Both the position numbers and the translations under genes were made by a program. Positions 34,212-46,161 of a stretch of DNA of 64,000 nt are shown here, piece by piece (positions within the stretch are counted from its first letter, which is position 1; each line of letters opens with the position of its first letter). The DNA comes from Hevea brasiliensis. Its lineage: Eukaryota > Streptophyta > Magnoliopsida > Malpighiales > Euphorbiaceae. Below the pieces are notes generated by a model. The model had not been told where the DNA came from. It saw only the letters and a program-made list of their open reading frames with translations, and searched no databases. Location: positions 63,939,960 through 64,003,959 of the forward strand of contig NC_079493.1 in the NCBI RefSeq assembly GCF_030052815.1, read 5' to 3'.

Positions 34212-37200
34212 TGTAACACCCCTATATTTGATAGTGCGTTCTACTCTTCTGATGACCAATGTCTGTCCGAACAGCTAGAATACCTAGAACTATACTTAAA
34301 TGTTAGTGAGGAAACATAAAATAATGAAATACAAAAGAGGGAAATACAAGAAAAACAAAGAAAAAATAATAGCAATGAAATGTAACCAAGTTAAACGAGC
34401 CGAAAACCGTAGCGATAGGTGACCGCACCGGGAAGTTACGGCGTGGATCGTTGACTAGCCCTGGACCACGGGAAACCCTAGAAAATATTTTTAAGACTTA
34501 AATAAACATCTATTGAAGCATAAATTACATTAGAAATGTCAAAGAAAAATTAAGTAATTAGTACAAAGAAAAATGAGAAATCAAGAAACCGACAAAATCG
34601 GTGTTATCGAAAAATCGGGAATACAATCCGAATAGGGGCATTGTGGTCAATTGACATCCCGAGTTGCCTTTTTGCCTAAATTTCCATTACAAATAAATAG
34701 TATTTAAATTTGGGGACCCCATGAAAAAGGAAATTAAATGTGTAATGAAATGTAGGGAAATGTGGGGATTAAATGCAATTATGAAAACTTTAAACTATAA
34801 TAAGATTAAAATAAATTAGTGGAGCACTATGTACACCTTAAAAAATTATTGAGGGAAAAATTAGTGGAGCACTAACTATTTCATCTTCTTCTTCCACAAA
34901 TCCTTCAAAGTTGCTGAACCCAACTTCTCTCCCAAACCACCATTGCCGTCCCTTTTGTGAGCTTCATACATCCATGATCCAGCTTCAAGTGGTTATGGTT
35001 TCTTCATTAGAAGTTGTCAACACATCTTGGGCAGCAATTACGGAGCAAGAAAGATAAGTTTTGGTGAGTTTTTAAGAAGCTTCAAAAGAGATAAGTGGTT
35101 GTTTTCATTTATTGTTTCATTAAAATTGTAACTAAGGTTGTGGTGAGTTGATTTATGGAAGAAAAGTTGAAGTTTTGATGAGTTAGGTTCATGCTCCATT
35201 TTGGCAGCCATGGAAGTTCAATATGTTAACTTGTTTTCTTCATGTATTTGGTGATTTGGGGTATTGATTTAAGTATTTAAATGTATTGAAGTTGATTTCC
35301 ATGTATAAAGTTTGAATGGTAAGTTTGAAAAGTGAAAATTGAAATTTGATGTGAATGTGTTACTTGGGCAGCCTCATGGTAAAGATTGGTAATGTTTAAG
35401 TTCATGAAATGTTGTTGAAGTATGGTACAAAAAAATGGCAGCATATGTATATGAAATAGTAGTGATAAGGTATGTAATTTGATGATGGAAGTATGTGTAA
35501 TAATTAGGAGAGTTTATGTGTATATATTGTTGGGTTTGGACTTTGTGAATTATGATTGCATTTGGTGTATTGTGAAGTTGTTATATTCTTTCCAAGTTGA
35601 CCTATAATGTAAAGTAATGAATGGTTATGGTTAGTACCAAATGCAGAATGGTTTGGGGAAGTAAGGATATAGTTGGTGAATGTGTGTTTGGTTTGGTGTT
35701 TGAGAGGCATGTAGAGGGAAGTGTGCAAATGAACCTATAACCCTAAGTGTGTGACTCCAATTGGTGTGAGGTCAATTGGAGGTGAAACTAGGCACAAAAT
35801 GTGCCAACTTTCATGAAGAAATCCTACCTAAATTCTGTCCAAAAAGTGACATGAGAATTGACCAAACCCGGATTAGTGACTTTGCAAACCTGAAAATTGA
35901 CCATTTGGACAGCTGTCAGTGTTTTGGCCATAACTCACTCAAAACAGGTCCAATTGACCTGATATTTATACCATGGATAGCTTAGACATAGAGCTACAAC
36001 TCTTATAAAGACATCAAAAACCAGAAATGACCATAAATAAGTCAAAATGCTTTCACAAATTCGGGTAAAAAAACTGCCAGAACCGGAAATGACCTAAGTT
36101 TGCCATTTTAGTACAATCTGACCAGCAATAGTAAAATGACCATAACTTGGTCTAGTAAACTCCAGATGACCTAAAATTTGTGGCAAAAGTTCACTAAGAT
36201 ATAGACCTACAAGTTTGTAAGTCATACCAGAAATCGAAAACCGAGGAAATTAGGTCATCTGGCTAGGTCAAAATAGCATACCGAAATCCGATAAATTGCA
36301 ATAAAATGCTATACACTTGAAAATGAATTCGGTAACATGTATCAACACTAAAGGACTATAAAATGTGATATATTGGTAAAATTAAATTTTATTTCCCTGG
36401 AGTACATTAAGGGTCAACATTATAGGTTGACTAAGGAAGGCAATAGTATTAACTAAATTAATTATTGAACCTTATTGTTAGAGACAGTTTAAATGAGTAC
36501 TGAAACACTTTAAATTGTGTGTTTCAGTTAGCAAAGACTTAGGGAAGGGGAAGGAAACACTGAGTCAGGGCCAAGAGGTTACTCTTCAGAGGTTTGTGCA
36601 CAACAGTTATTTCTTTTGAATTTTCAATTGAAATAAATTATCACAATTTGTATGTTATTGCTTAAATTGTAAAAAAATTGTTTGAATGATATTTGATGGA
36701 TACTTATTGCTTGAAAAATATTGCAAATGGTTTGAAACCACAGCTATCATTTATATTGATTGGATTCCTTGCTAGCTTGTCTAGTGGGGCGAATTGGCTT
36801 TGAATTCCCTCTCTAGCTGAAGTGTTGAGGTGTGTGCCAGTTGACGGCGAATAGGATGAGTACTTATATAATTGCTAGCTAGCTATGTTATTTGTTATTA
36901 TCCATCGGCTTTTGGGACGAATTGGACTATGGAATCATGATTAAGCTATGTGTGTGATTTATTGATATTTATTGTGATATTGTGAAATTGATTTTAATTC
37001 TTTAGGACATTCATCGCCTTTGAATTCAACTATAATTTTAAGTATCCACACCATATGATTTATGGTTTACGGTTTTAAATTGTATTTTCTTAATGTTGTG
37101 CACCATTGAGACATTGGCTTAGCGATAGCTTTTTCATTGCTGTCGCAGGTAAACAGAAGGATTGAGCAGCAAATTAGGCTTCTTGTGCTACATTTTGAGA

Positions 37201-37744
37201 TTTCGCCGGGTATATTGAGTATACCATATTTTTGTAGTTTTTGTTGTAATGTATGTGCTCAGATGTATATATTGTAATCGGTCTTGAGCAATTGTAAACT
37301 AAAATTATAAATTATTTTGGCTCAGAAAATATTGTGACATATTTCTCTTATCTCAACTTTTGGAAAAACTGGAAAATTGATGTTGAATTGAGTTGACAAA
37401 TGTTGAGAAATTTATTGTGTTAAACTATTATTGGAGTTTGGGATTGAAGAGATATATTAGAAGTGCTTTTTACAGGTTTTTGAGGAACTGTTTTATTCAA
37501 AATACATATGGCACTTTACCAAAATTTTTACAGAAATTATTGATACTCAGATTTGTTATTTGGTTTCACTTCAGTTAAAAATATTTTAACACGTGTCAAA
37601 AGTGCTCACCACTATAAAAAGCAATAAGAAAAGGTTTAAAATCCCTTGTAGTGTATTTAATGGGTTATCAGTAGACAAAGTTTGGTAATTCATTAGGTAT
37701 ACTACAGGATTATGTTGTGCCTTACAGAGAAGTAGGGTGTGACA
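34212..37744 (+). repeat. Gypsy-1 3' LTR (3.53 kb)
   Basis: TGTAACACCCC...GGGTGTGACA. Full-length reference for this LTR family; matches 23904-27065, 27066-29353 and, in reverse, 61188-64000. Non-coding. A block near 35760-36250 (CCAATTGACCTGATATTTAT and neighbours) is recognisably related to the giant/gypsy-2 LTR near 41680-41960, showing that the two LTR families share ancestry. Confidence 0.92.
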
Positions 37745-38285
37745 AGTTAAAGGAAGTAGGAGTATTTTCTAAAATTAATCTCAGATTAGGGTATCATCAG
37801 TTGAGGGTGAAGGATGCAGATGTACGAAAGACTGCATTCAGGACCCGGTATGGGCATTATGAGTTCATAGTGATGCCTTTTGGCCTAACAAATGCACCAA
37901 CAGCATTCATGGACCTTATGAACCGTATCTTCCATCCATACCTAGATCGATTCGTAAAGGTCTTTATTGATAATATTTTGGTGTATTCTAAGACCAGGGA
38001 AGAACATGATGAACATTTGAGAATTGTCCTGCAAGCCTTAAGAGAAAAGAAGCTGTATGCTAAGTTGTCCAAGTTTGATTTCTGGTTGAATGAGACTGCA
38101 TTCCTTGGACACATAGTGTTAGCTGATGGGATTAGAGTGGATCCCAAGAAAATAGAAGTAGTAATGGAATGGAAGCCTCCCAGAAATACAACTGAGGTCA
38201 GAAGTTTCTTGAGGCTAACTGGGTATTATAGAAGATTTGTGAAGGGATTTTCTTTAATAGTTGCTCCAATGACCAAGTTGTTACA
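37745..38285 (+). pseudogene. pol: Gypsy-2 reverse transcriptase, C-terminal two-thirds
   Basis: Begins abruptly after the gypsy-1 LTR with [20 protein letters not shown], where the first catalytic Asp (usually [10 protein letters not shown]) has become Asn. It then reads [15 protein letters not shown] and [16 protein letters not shown]. The catalytic FIDD is FIDN (AAT at 37972-37974). Further blocks: [28 protein letters not shown] and [16 protein letters not shown]. The frame itself is open, so inactivation is by active-site changes and by the gypsy-1 insertion. An apparent start codon upstream lies in the gypsy-1 LTR and is not real. Confidence 0.92.
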
Positions 38286-38790
38286 CAAGAATATCATATT
38301 TGACTGGAATGACAAGTGTCAGGCCAATTTTAAGAAGTTGAAGGCTATGTTGACAGAGGCACCAGTGTTAACACAACCAGTGTCGGGAAAGAACTTTGTG
38401 GTCTACAGTGATGCCTCGCATAATGGGTTAGGGTGTGTATTGATGCAAGAGGGCAAGGTGGTCGCCTATGCTTCTAGGCAGCTAAGGCCACATGATATAG
38501 AACTTGAAGCAATTATCTTTACACTGAAGATATGGAGGCACTACTTATAAGGTGAAAAGTGCTACATTTACAAAGACCACAAAAGTCTGAAATATTTGCC
38601 AACCCAGAAGAAGCTCAACCTTAGACAAAGGTGATGGATTGAGTTCCTAAAGGACTATGATTGTGTGATTGATTATCATCCAGGGAAGGCAAATTTAGTT
38701 GCTGATGCTTTAAGCAGAAAATCCATCACAGCTTTGAGATCATTGGATGCCCGTCTATCCATGGCTCTAGATGGAGCTATTTTGTGCTGA
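38286..38790 (+). pseudogene. pol: Gypsy-2 RNase H
   Basis: Same frame as [34 protein letters not shown] (catalytic Asp) and [17 protein letters not shown] (catalytic Glu region), then TAA at 38548-38550 where the family has HYLYG. Downstream: [16 protein letters not shown] (catalytic Asp replaced in context YKDHKS versus the usual YTDHKS), a TGA near 38633, then [18 protein letters not shown]. Ends in the linker to integrase, where the reading frame changes. Confidence 0.88.
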
Positions 38791-38854
38791 GTTACAACTG
38801 AGGTCAAACCTGCTATAGTAGATTTTAAATGGGCAGAAGGTAAATGAGAAGTTA

Positions 38855-39505
38855 ATGGCTACTATGAGCAAAATCTCAGAAGGGAAGGCAACTGACTATA
38901 AAGTGAAAGCAGATGGGTGTTTGTACTACAAAGAAAGAGTGTGTGCACTAGATGATGGGGAATTAAAAGCCAGTATTCTAAAGGAGGCACACACCAGTGT
39001 TTATGCTATGCACCCAGGAAGTACAAAAATGTATCATTATCTGAAGCTTCATTATTGGTGGCCAAGTATGAAGAAGGACATATATGGCTATGTGACTAAA
39101 TGCTTGACATGTCAGCAAGTCAAGGCAGAACATCAAGTTCCATCAAGTTTGCTACAACCTATACGCATACCTGAATGGAAATGGGATCGAGTCACCATGG
39201 ATTTTGTAAGTGGTCTACCTCTCACCCAGAAGAAGCATGACGCAGTATGGGTGATAGTGGATAGATTGATGAAGTCAACACACTTTCTGCCAGTTAGGAC
39301 TGACTACTCACTAGAGAAGTTAGCAGAATTGTATACCAGTGAGATAGTTAGACTACATGGAATTCCACTTTCCATCATATCTGATCGAGACCCAAGGTTT
39401 ACATCGAGATTTTGGAAGAAGTTGCATGAATCCTTGGGTACACAACTCCACTTCAGCACAGCTTTCCATCCTCAGACGGATGGGTAATCAGAAAGAGTAA
39501 TCCAA
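38855..39505 (+). pseudogene. pol: Gypsy-2 integrase, zinc domain and core up to the catalytic Glu
   Basis: Open for about 210 codons. H2C2 zinc finger: [18 protein letters not shown] with the [12 protein letters not shown] half. Core: [19 protein letters not shown] (first catalytic Asp), [18 protein letters not shown] (second) and [11 protein letters not shown], then TAA at 39485-39487 in place of a Gln codon, then SERVIQ carrying the catalytic Glu. The coding sequence then meets a 75-bp GT...AG segment and resumes at 39581 in the same phase. Apart from the stop this is the best-preserved integrase in the window. Confidence 0.92.
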
Positions 39506-39580
39506 GTAAACAATTGAAACTAATTGAACTAATACAAATATTGAACTAAAATGATAATAATAACATGAAATATATGTCAG
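39506..39580 (+). other. 75-bp intron-like segment in the gypsy-2 integrase
   Basis: Starts GTAAAC and ends ATGTCAG, AT-rich, with CTAAT-type branch-point candidates. It lies exactly between codons (phase 0) of ...SERVIQ and [12 protein letters not shown], a join that is contiguous in gypsy-1 (SERVIQILEDML). It contains in-frame stops, so it must be removed or it kills the protein. Seventy-five bases is close to the lower size limit for plant introns. It could also be a chance insertion. Confidence 0.6.
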
Positions 39581-40315
39581 GTCCTTTAGGATATGCTGAG
39601 GAGTTGTGTCATTGAGTTTGAGGGAAGTTGGGATAGATACCTCCCACTGGCAGAATTTGCACACAACAATAGCTACCAAGCTAGCATCCTAATGACCCCG
39701 TATGAAGCAATATATGGGAGGAAATGTAGAGCTCCATTGTGTTAGACTGAATTAGGCAAAGACAAACTGGTAGGGCCAAACTTGGTGAAACAGACTCAGG
39801 AGAAGGTAAAGCTAATTAAAGCCATTCTGAAGGTTGCCTCAGACAGACAGAAATCTTATGCCGACTTGAAGAGAAAAGAAATAGAATATGTAGTTGGCGA
39901 CAAAGTGTTCCTCAAGGTGTCACCATGGAAGAAGGTACTAAGGTTTGGAAGAAAAGGTAAGTTAAGCCCTAGGTTCATTGGCCCATATGAAGTTATTAAA
40001 CGTGTGGGTCCAGTGGCCTACAGGCTAGCTTTACCACCAGAGCTAGACAAGATACACAATGTGTTCCACATATCTATGCTAAGAAGATACCACTCAGATC
40101 CTTCACATGTCATCTCCAAGGAAGAAATTCAAGTACAACTGGATTTGACATATGAAGAAGAATCCATACGGATCCTGGCTCGAGAAATGAAAGAGTTGAG
40201 AAATAAGTAGATTCCACTGGTGAAAGTGCTTTGGAGGCACCACAACACCGAGGAGGCTACTTGGGAAAGTGAAGAGAAGATGCGGCAACAGTTCCCTCAA
40301 CTTTTTAGATCGTAA
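39581..40315 (+). pseudogene. pol: Gypsy-2 integrase C-terminus and chromodomain-type tail
   Basis: After the intron-like segment: TAG at 39587-39589, [33 protein letters not shown] and [12 protein letters not shown] at 39743-39745 where Trp is usual, then an open stretch with ASDRQKSYADLKRKE, VVGDKVFLKVSPWKKVLRF, GKLSPRFIGPYEVIKRVG and YRLALPPELDKIHNVFHIS. A stop at 40208-40210 precedes PLVKVLWRHHNTEEATWE, the chromodomain-like tail, which ends LFRS at about 40315. Closely similar to the gypsy-1 tail. Confidence 0.9.
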
Positions 40316-40337
40316 ATTTCAAGGATGAAATTTAAAT

Positions 40338-40351
40338 TAGAGGGGAAGAGT
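40338..40351 (+). other. Gypsy-2 polypurine tract
   Basis: TAGAGGGGAAGAGT directly before LTR start TGTAACACCC at 40352; nearly identical to the tract of the giant-LTR element (8923-8942, minus). Confidence 0.82.
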
Positions 40352-42151
40352 TGTAACACCCTCACTGTAGCAATTCTGTACATTCTACTGTTCAAGTGAC
40401 TGGTGTCGGTCCGGATAGCTAGAACGTCTGGAAAAATATTTAAACTAAAGTGAGAAACCATAATTAATTCAAATATTAATAAGAAAAATTTCAGAAAAAT
40501 TTTAGAAATAAAATACAACCAAGTTAAATGAGCCGGTGCTCTAGCGATGGGTAACCCAGTGGGAAGTTGCGGTCCTCGTAACTAGGAGCCCTAAACCTGG
40601 GAGAAAATTCATAAAATAATTTTTTAAACTCCAGATAAGAGTCATTGAGGTTTCTATGGCATTAGAATGCTAAGAAAATGCTTAGAAAAATTTTTAGATC
40701 GGTACAGACGATTTTGACTCAATAAGCCAAACGGAGGACATTTTGGTCATTTCGTCTTCAGAGATGATTTTTGGGGGTCTTGTCCAGTTAAGTAAATAAT
40801 TTTTTTGTTCTGTAAAATGAATAAATATTGCAAAAAATTTAATTGAAAATGAGTAGAAAAGAAAAGGAAAGAAAAATAAAGAAATAGGGAATTATGACAT
40901 CATATGATGTCATTAAAAGTGCTCCCACCAATCACATTTAAACAAGCCATTACAAACCATTTAAAAAGAGATAAAATGAGGTAAAAATTAACAAAACAAT
41001 CTCCTCTTCATTAAACTGACCACTGCCTCCTCCCATAACCCAACCTCCATAAAAGTTTCATCGAGCTCCAAATCCCACCTAATTTCACCCTAAAATCACT
41101 AGGTTGCTTTATTAAAAATTGATCTTGCATCTTGAACAACTTCTAGCCAGCAAAAAGAAGAAGGAAAAAGGAAGGTTTTGCAACTTGGGAGTTAGCTCTA
41201 ACAAGGTTAGTGTCTAATTCCTTGACTCTTTCATTTAAATTCTTGTTAGAATGATGAATTTGAGCTAGGATATATGAAATTCCATTAAAAATAAATATGT
41301 TAAGGTGTTATCCTATTTTTGGAAGCCATGGATTTGTTATGATTTTCATGGTTTCTTTGGCTTAAATAAGTGAATAGGCTGCCCTTGATATGATTGTATC
41401 ACTCAAAATATTAGTTTATGAGTTTAGTGCAAGAAAAAAAAAAACTTTGGATTTTTAGGGCTAGGATTTGAAACTCAAATATGGGGGTAGATGCAATTGA
41501 ACACAAAATAATGTTGTAATGGTTATTTAGTGACCATTTGGTGTAGTTTGAATTGGAAATGGAGTGATTGGTGACATTAACTAATGTAGAGAATTAGACT
41601 GCCTTAAGTGTGTATTTTGGACCCTTTGAGTCTAGTGTGCTCTTGAGGTTATAACTCAAGCTAGGTAACTCTAATTGGTGCAAGGCTAATTGGAGGCTAG
41701 AATAGACACAAAATGCAACAATTTTGATGAAGGAACCTATCCCAGAAAACCAACCTAAGTGGCTCTAAAATTGATCTAGTTTGGGTGACCAATATGCAGT
41801 CCCTGGAAAATGACCAAATGAACAATTTTCATTCATTTAGTCATAACTCAGTGTAGAAAGGTCCAATTGACCTGAATTTTTACCAATAGAAAGCTGAGAT
41901 ATAGCCATACAACTTTCATGAAGAAAACAAACCCAAATTTTGACCATAACATGTCTAAAAACTGACCTGCAGTCAATGTACAAAAATCAGAGAATTGATT
42001 CTCGCCTGTAAATTCTGAAAATTATAATCCGGCCAGTTATGATGTTTAGGCCATAACTTGAGCTAAAAAACTCCAAATGGAGTGATTCCAAAAAAGAAAT
42101 GTAAATAGACACAATAAGGAACAACTTTCATGAAAAACATTTGGCCAAATT
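40352..42151 (+). repeat. Gypsy-2 3' LTR, left part
   Basis: Begins TGTAACACCCTCACTGTAGC and follows the giant-LTR family in reverse (compare 23227 downward) through the ATGACATCATATGATGTCAT block near 40898. The copia-B target duplication AAATT is 42147-42151. Together with 58617-59772 the LTR is about 2.96 kb, shorter than the 4.4-4.6 kb relatives. Confidence 0.87.
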
Positions 42152-44253
42152 TGAAGGAACGGAAGCGTGAAAAACACAAGTTTATACCATTGAATTCAAA
42201 AATTTTCACCTAGGGTCACATGCATCATGTAAGATTTATTTTTATCTATTTGATTTCAATGATAAACAACATATTAAAACTCTTTTACTATGTTTTTGGA
42301 TCTGTTTTGCCTTTTAAGATTTTAAAATTAATCAGATTAATTTTAGAACCCTAGATTAAATCAAGAACGATTACACTAACCTCTTAATGCAATCGCAATG
42401 TCTCAGCCTTTGAGATTCGCCTTCGTGACACCGCATGTTGTCCCTCTAGCTTGTCCACACCAAGAACACCTATGGAAGCCCTTGAACAGCTTCTAAAGCC
42501 TTTTCTATTAATTAGAAATTCAAGTTTTGCCTTTTAAGAGATTAGAGATGTAAACAGGACACTAGAAACAATTTCTAGTGTTCTTAATTCAAGAGATTGA
42601 TGGCTAATCTCTTTGAATTGATGAGAGATGAAGAAGAATAGAGGGAGGGCTGCAAAATGGCGTGACCAAGGAGTGTGGCTGCTGGTTGTATTTTATTTTC
42701 TCATAACAACACTTAAATAGCTAGGTTAACACATTAAACCCTTACCACATGTCACCCTTTGATTAGCTCTAGGTTTAAGTGACCCAATCACATTGTGCCA
42801 AGTGTCAAACCTATATGTAATCTTGATTTTAATCATCTTCCATGATTAAAAAAAAACATTTGGCAAGCTTATGTGTTATGCCATGTGTCACCATCTCATG
42901 GTGCCACGTGTCACACTGCAAAATGACCAAAATGCCCCTGTGTCTTAATTTTGAGTTCTCAACCCAAAATAATTATTTTTCTTCTTCTAGTTAATTTATA
43001 TCAAATATAAATTAATTAATTGATCTCTATTAATTAATTTTCATTAATTAAATTCATATTTAAACACTTTAAACATAAATTTAACTTATATTATACATCC
43101 AATAATCTAGATTTGGTTTCAAGTCATGCTAGGACTTTGAAAACTAATTGCAAACCAAACCTATTTAATTAATCAATTAAACTCTTTAATTAATTAATTA
43201 AATCATATTTAATTAGGTGATAACTTGTGTATGTGTGTGACTTACTAGGCTCATCACTAATTGGCAATGAGACATGATATCAACTCTTAATATCATCAGA
43301 ACTCTTTCTTACCATAAATGATTTCTCTAAATCATTTTATGAACCTCATAGACCATGGTTAACACCTAGCATAGCATGCCATGGCCACCCAATTTGTAAT
43401 AAGGTTTACCTCAAATGAACCTATAATCATATGTTACCATGCACTAGAATCTCTCTGTTACAAAATCCCAACTCAAGCTGGAGTCATGGTTTATGTCAAA
43501 CTCCATTTGCTATGAATATTATGTTCTCTTTTAATTCCAGTTCTTGATTAAAAGATTTTCTCATCGTAAACTCTTTTCTCAATAAATCTATCTGTCTGCC
43601 AGAACTTGAAACATCAAGAATAATTAAATGAACATAGGATTTTATCTCTATTTACTTAGAGGAACAGATTCCATCTTGATCAACACCTACCTCCATATAT
43701 AACTAGTAGGAGCCAACACATGCCCTTATACCCATACACAGTACAAGTATGAAAGCAGTATCAAACTCAAACTACCTATATACAAGATAACTGTGCTATC
43801 TCAGGTCTAAAGATTATATGCACTGATATGATTTATGACAAAACATTGACAAGAGTAAACTCCATGTGCTTGTCATAAGTGTCACTGGTTCGGCCTACTT
43901 ATCATTTATAAGTGCCTATCATATTTGTTATATGGCATGAGACTCACCATTCCATCTTATTTATATCTCATATAAATAACTTGGGAACAAACATGAATAC
44001 AATCTTTCTGGATAAGTCATGTCCTTATTATGAAGTATCCTCGATTGTGAACCTATTTATGATGCTTCGTGCTAGAAATATTGTCGCTCATATTCTTAAC
44101 AACTTAAGAATAATATTTCTAACAAAATATCAATGGACCTTTTCTATTATACATTAATATATTATGTAAACGGAAAAGTGGAAATGTCTTTTATTAATAA
44201 AAATATGTACAAGATACATACTAAATGATATGCTCTAGGACATACTACTAATA
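42152..44253 (-). repeat. Copia-B 3' LTR (2.10 kb, uninterrupted)
   Basis: On the + strand it starts TGAAGGAACGG and ends CATACTACTAATA. It is the only complete, uninterrupted copy of this LTR in the window, and provides the empty site (AAACTACCTATATAC near 43770) for the insertion in the 5' LTR. Confidence 0.94.
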
Positions 44254-44268
44254 ATCTCCCACTAGCAC
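44254..44268 (-). other. Copia-B polypurine tract
   Basis: On the minus strand GTGCTAGTGGGAGAT directly before the 3' LTR, as in copia-A. Confidence 0.78.
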
Positions 44269-44830
44269 TAGAGCCATTCATTACAATATCTTAGACCTAT
44301 CTTCTCAAGATGTCGGTCTAACTGAGTCTGTGACAGAGGCTTAGTGAATGGATCAGCTGGATTTTCAGCTGATGCTATTTTCTGCATGGCTACATCGCCT
44401 CGCCCAACTATTTCTCTGATAATGTGTTAGCGCCTTTCTATGTGTTTGGATTTCTGGTGAGACCTTGGTTCCTTAGCTCAGATGATCGCTCCATTATTGT
44501 CACAGGTAGTGGAACCGCCGACTCAATGGAAGGAACTACTGTAAGTTCTGCTACGAACTTCTTTATCCAAATAATTTTCTTTGCAAAGATTCGATGCAAG
44601 AATATACTCACTCAGAGTGGAATCTGCAGTCGTGCTCTATTTGGAACACTTCCAACTGACTGCACCTCTATTACAAATGAACACATATCCAGAGGTAAAC
44701 TTTCTATCATCGATATCTGATTGGAAATCAGAATCAATATAACCATCCAATTGCAAGTCTCCACCTCCATAAATCAAGAATAAATCCTTAGTTCTTCTCA
44801 AGTACTTAAGAATATTCTGATGCTATCCAA
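44266..44830 (-). pseudogene. pol: Copia-B RNase H
   Basis: Reverse-strand counterpart of copia-A 16831-17423. It is out of frame with RT after a one-base change near 44815, and further disturbed around 44560-44640, where the TEAEYIAASD block of copia-A is rearranged. Recognisable DNA for the SKHIERHYHIIRE and ENPADPFTKP blocks remains at about 44330-44460. No open frame of useful length; assigned by alignment to copia-A. Confidence 0.82.
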
Positions 44831-45820
44831 AGGTTCCAAACCTGGATTGGATTGATACCTGCTAGTCAAACTAAAAGCATATGCGATATCCGGCCTAGTA
44901 CACAACATTGCATACATTAAACTTTCAATAGCCGAAGCATATGGAATCCTGGCCATCTTATCTCTTTCTTCAGGTGTCTTTGGACACATCTCTTTAGAAA
45001 GATGGATACCATGTCTCACTGGTAACAATCTTCTCTTGGAATCAAGCATGTTAAACCTCTTTAACACCTTTTCTAAGTATAGACTTTGGGATAAACCAAT
45101 TATTCTTTTCACTCTATCTCTATAGATGCAAATTCCAAGAATATAGGTTGCCTCCCCTAAGTCTTTCATGGAGAATGTATTTGACAACCATACCTTTATG
45201 GTCGTCAACATACTTGTGTCATTACCCAGCAACAGTATGTCATCTACATATAAGACAAGGAAAGTGATAGCACTGTCACTAACCTTCTTATATACACATG
45301 GCTCATCCTCATTTTTGATAAAACCAAAGGATTTAATGGCTTCATCAAAACGGATGTTCCAACTCCTCGAAGCTTGTTTCAACCCATAAATGGATCGCTT
45401 TAGCTTGCATACCTTGGAACCATCTTGGGATTCAAATCCCTTAGGTTGTTCCATGAAAATGTTTTCTTCAATGTATCCATTGAGAAAAGTTGTTTTGACA
45501 TCCATCTGCCAAATCTCATAATCATAGTATGCAGCTATAGCTAATAAAATCCTAATTGATTTAAGCATGGAAACAGGCGAGAAAGTCTCCTCATAGTCGA
45601 TTCCTTGCCTTTGGCGAAACCCTTTCGCTACTAGCCTTGCCTTATAGGTCTCTACCTTTCCATCAGAACCAATTTTCTTCTTGAAAACCCATTTGTTCCC
45701 TATAGGTATAATACCTTTATGTGGGTCATCAAGATCCCAAAATTGATTCTTTTACATGGAATCAATCTCGGATTTCATAGCTTCAATCCATTTTGAAGAG
45801 TCTATATCTGATATAGCTTC
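44798..45820 (-). pseudogene. pol: Copia-B reverse transcriptase
   Basis: Open for about 256 codons from 45568, with the upstream part (DVMKSEIDSM, then a stop near 45751, then NKWVFKKKIGSDGKV and KARLVAKGFRQRQG) in the same frame. Catalytic blocks are intact: QMDVKTTFLNGYIEE and YVDDILLLGND. KRSIYGLKQASRSW is also intact, showing which codons became stops in copia-A. Continues through CTRPDIAYAFSLTSRYQ to a frameshift near 44815. Best-preserved RT of the window. Confidence 0.93.
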
Positions 45821-46161
45821 TTCATAGGTAAGTGGATCATCTCCATGATCTACTTCTTCATGAGTAGGCAACTCTTGTTTTTCTTCATGAAGAAAACCAT
45901 ATCTCACTGGTGGATGAGATACCCTGGTTGTTCTACGAGGAACAGCTGTAGATGTTTCATCAATGTGTATTGCTGACTAGATGGATCTATATCCATCCGA
46001 TCCGCTGGTTGGTCGTAATTCTCTAATTCTAACTCTATTTGCCTTCCTTTGCCTCCTTCTTGAACAAACTGTTCAAGAAATGTGGCATCTCTACTTATCA
46101 CAACCTTTGTGAAGTAGGCAATAAAAATAATATCCAAAACTATCTTTTGGATATCCAACAA
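45821..46161 (-). pseudogene. pol: Copia-B integrase C-terminus and linker
   Basis: Counterpart of copia-A 15500-15815: pieces of the FGYYFY region, VVISRDATFLEQFVQEGGKG, the acidic linker with DRMDIDPSSQQ, and the start of the RT region near 45830. Frame changes near 45970 and 46130. Confidence 0.78.

Larger units (their letters stand above)
27066..37744 (+). mobile_element. Gypsy-1: Ty3/gypsy (chromovirus-like) retrotransposon
   Basis: 5' LTR remnant 27066-29353, PBS 29362, gag from 29544, protease, RT, RNase H, integrase with a chromodomain-type tail, PPT 34198-34210, 3' LTR 34212-37744. RT before integrase defines Ty3/gypsy. The right end is followed at 37745 by the RT sequence of gypsy-2, into which it is inserted; a TSD beginning AGTTA is predicted. 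Every domain has frameshifts or stops. A Tekay/Del-type lineage is inferred from the long LTRs, the protease form LFDPSSTHSYV and the tail ATWEHEKDMRRQ. Confidence 0.92.

Noticed and set aside
43912..44157. 81-codon frame also seen at 17522, 58272 and 59572
   Set aside because: Part of the copia LTR U3 region in all four places; copies differ in length and ending, and there is no known protein signature.
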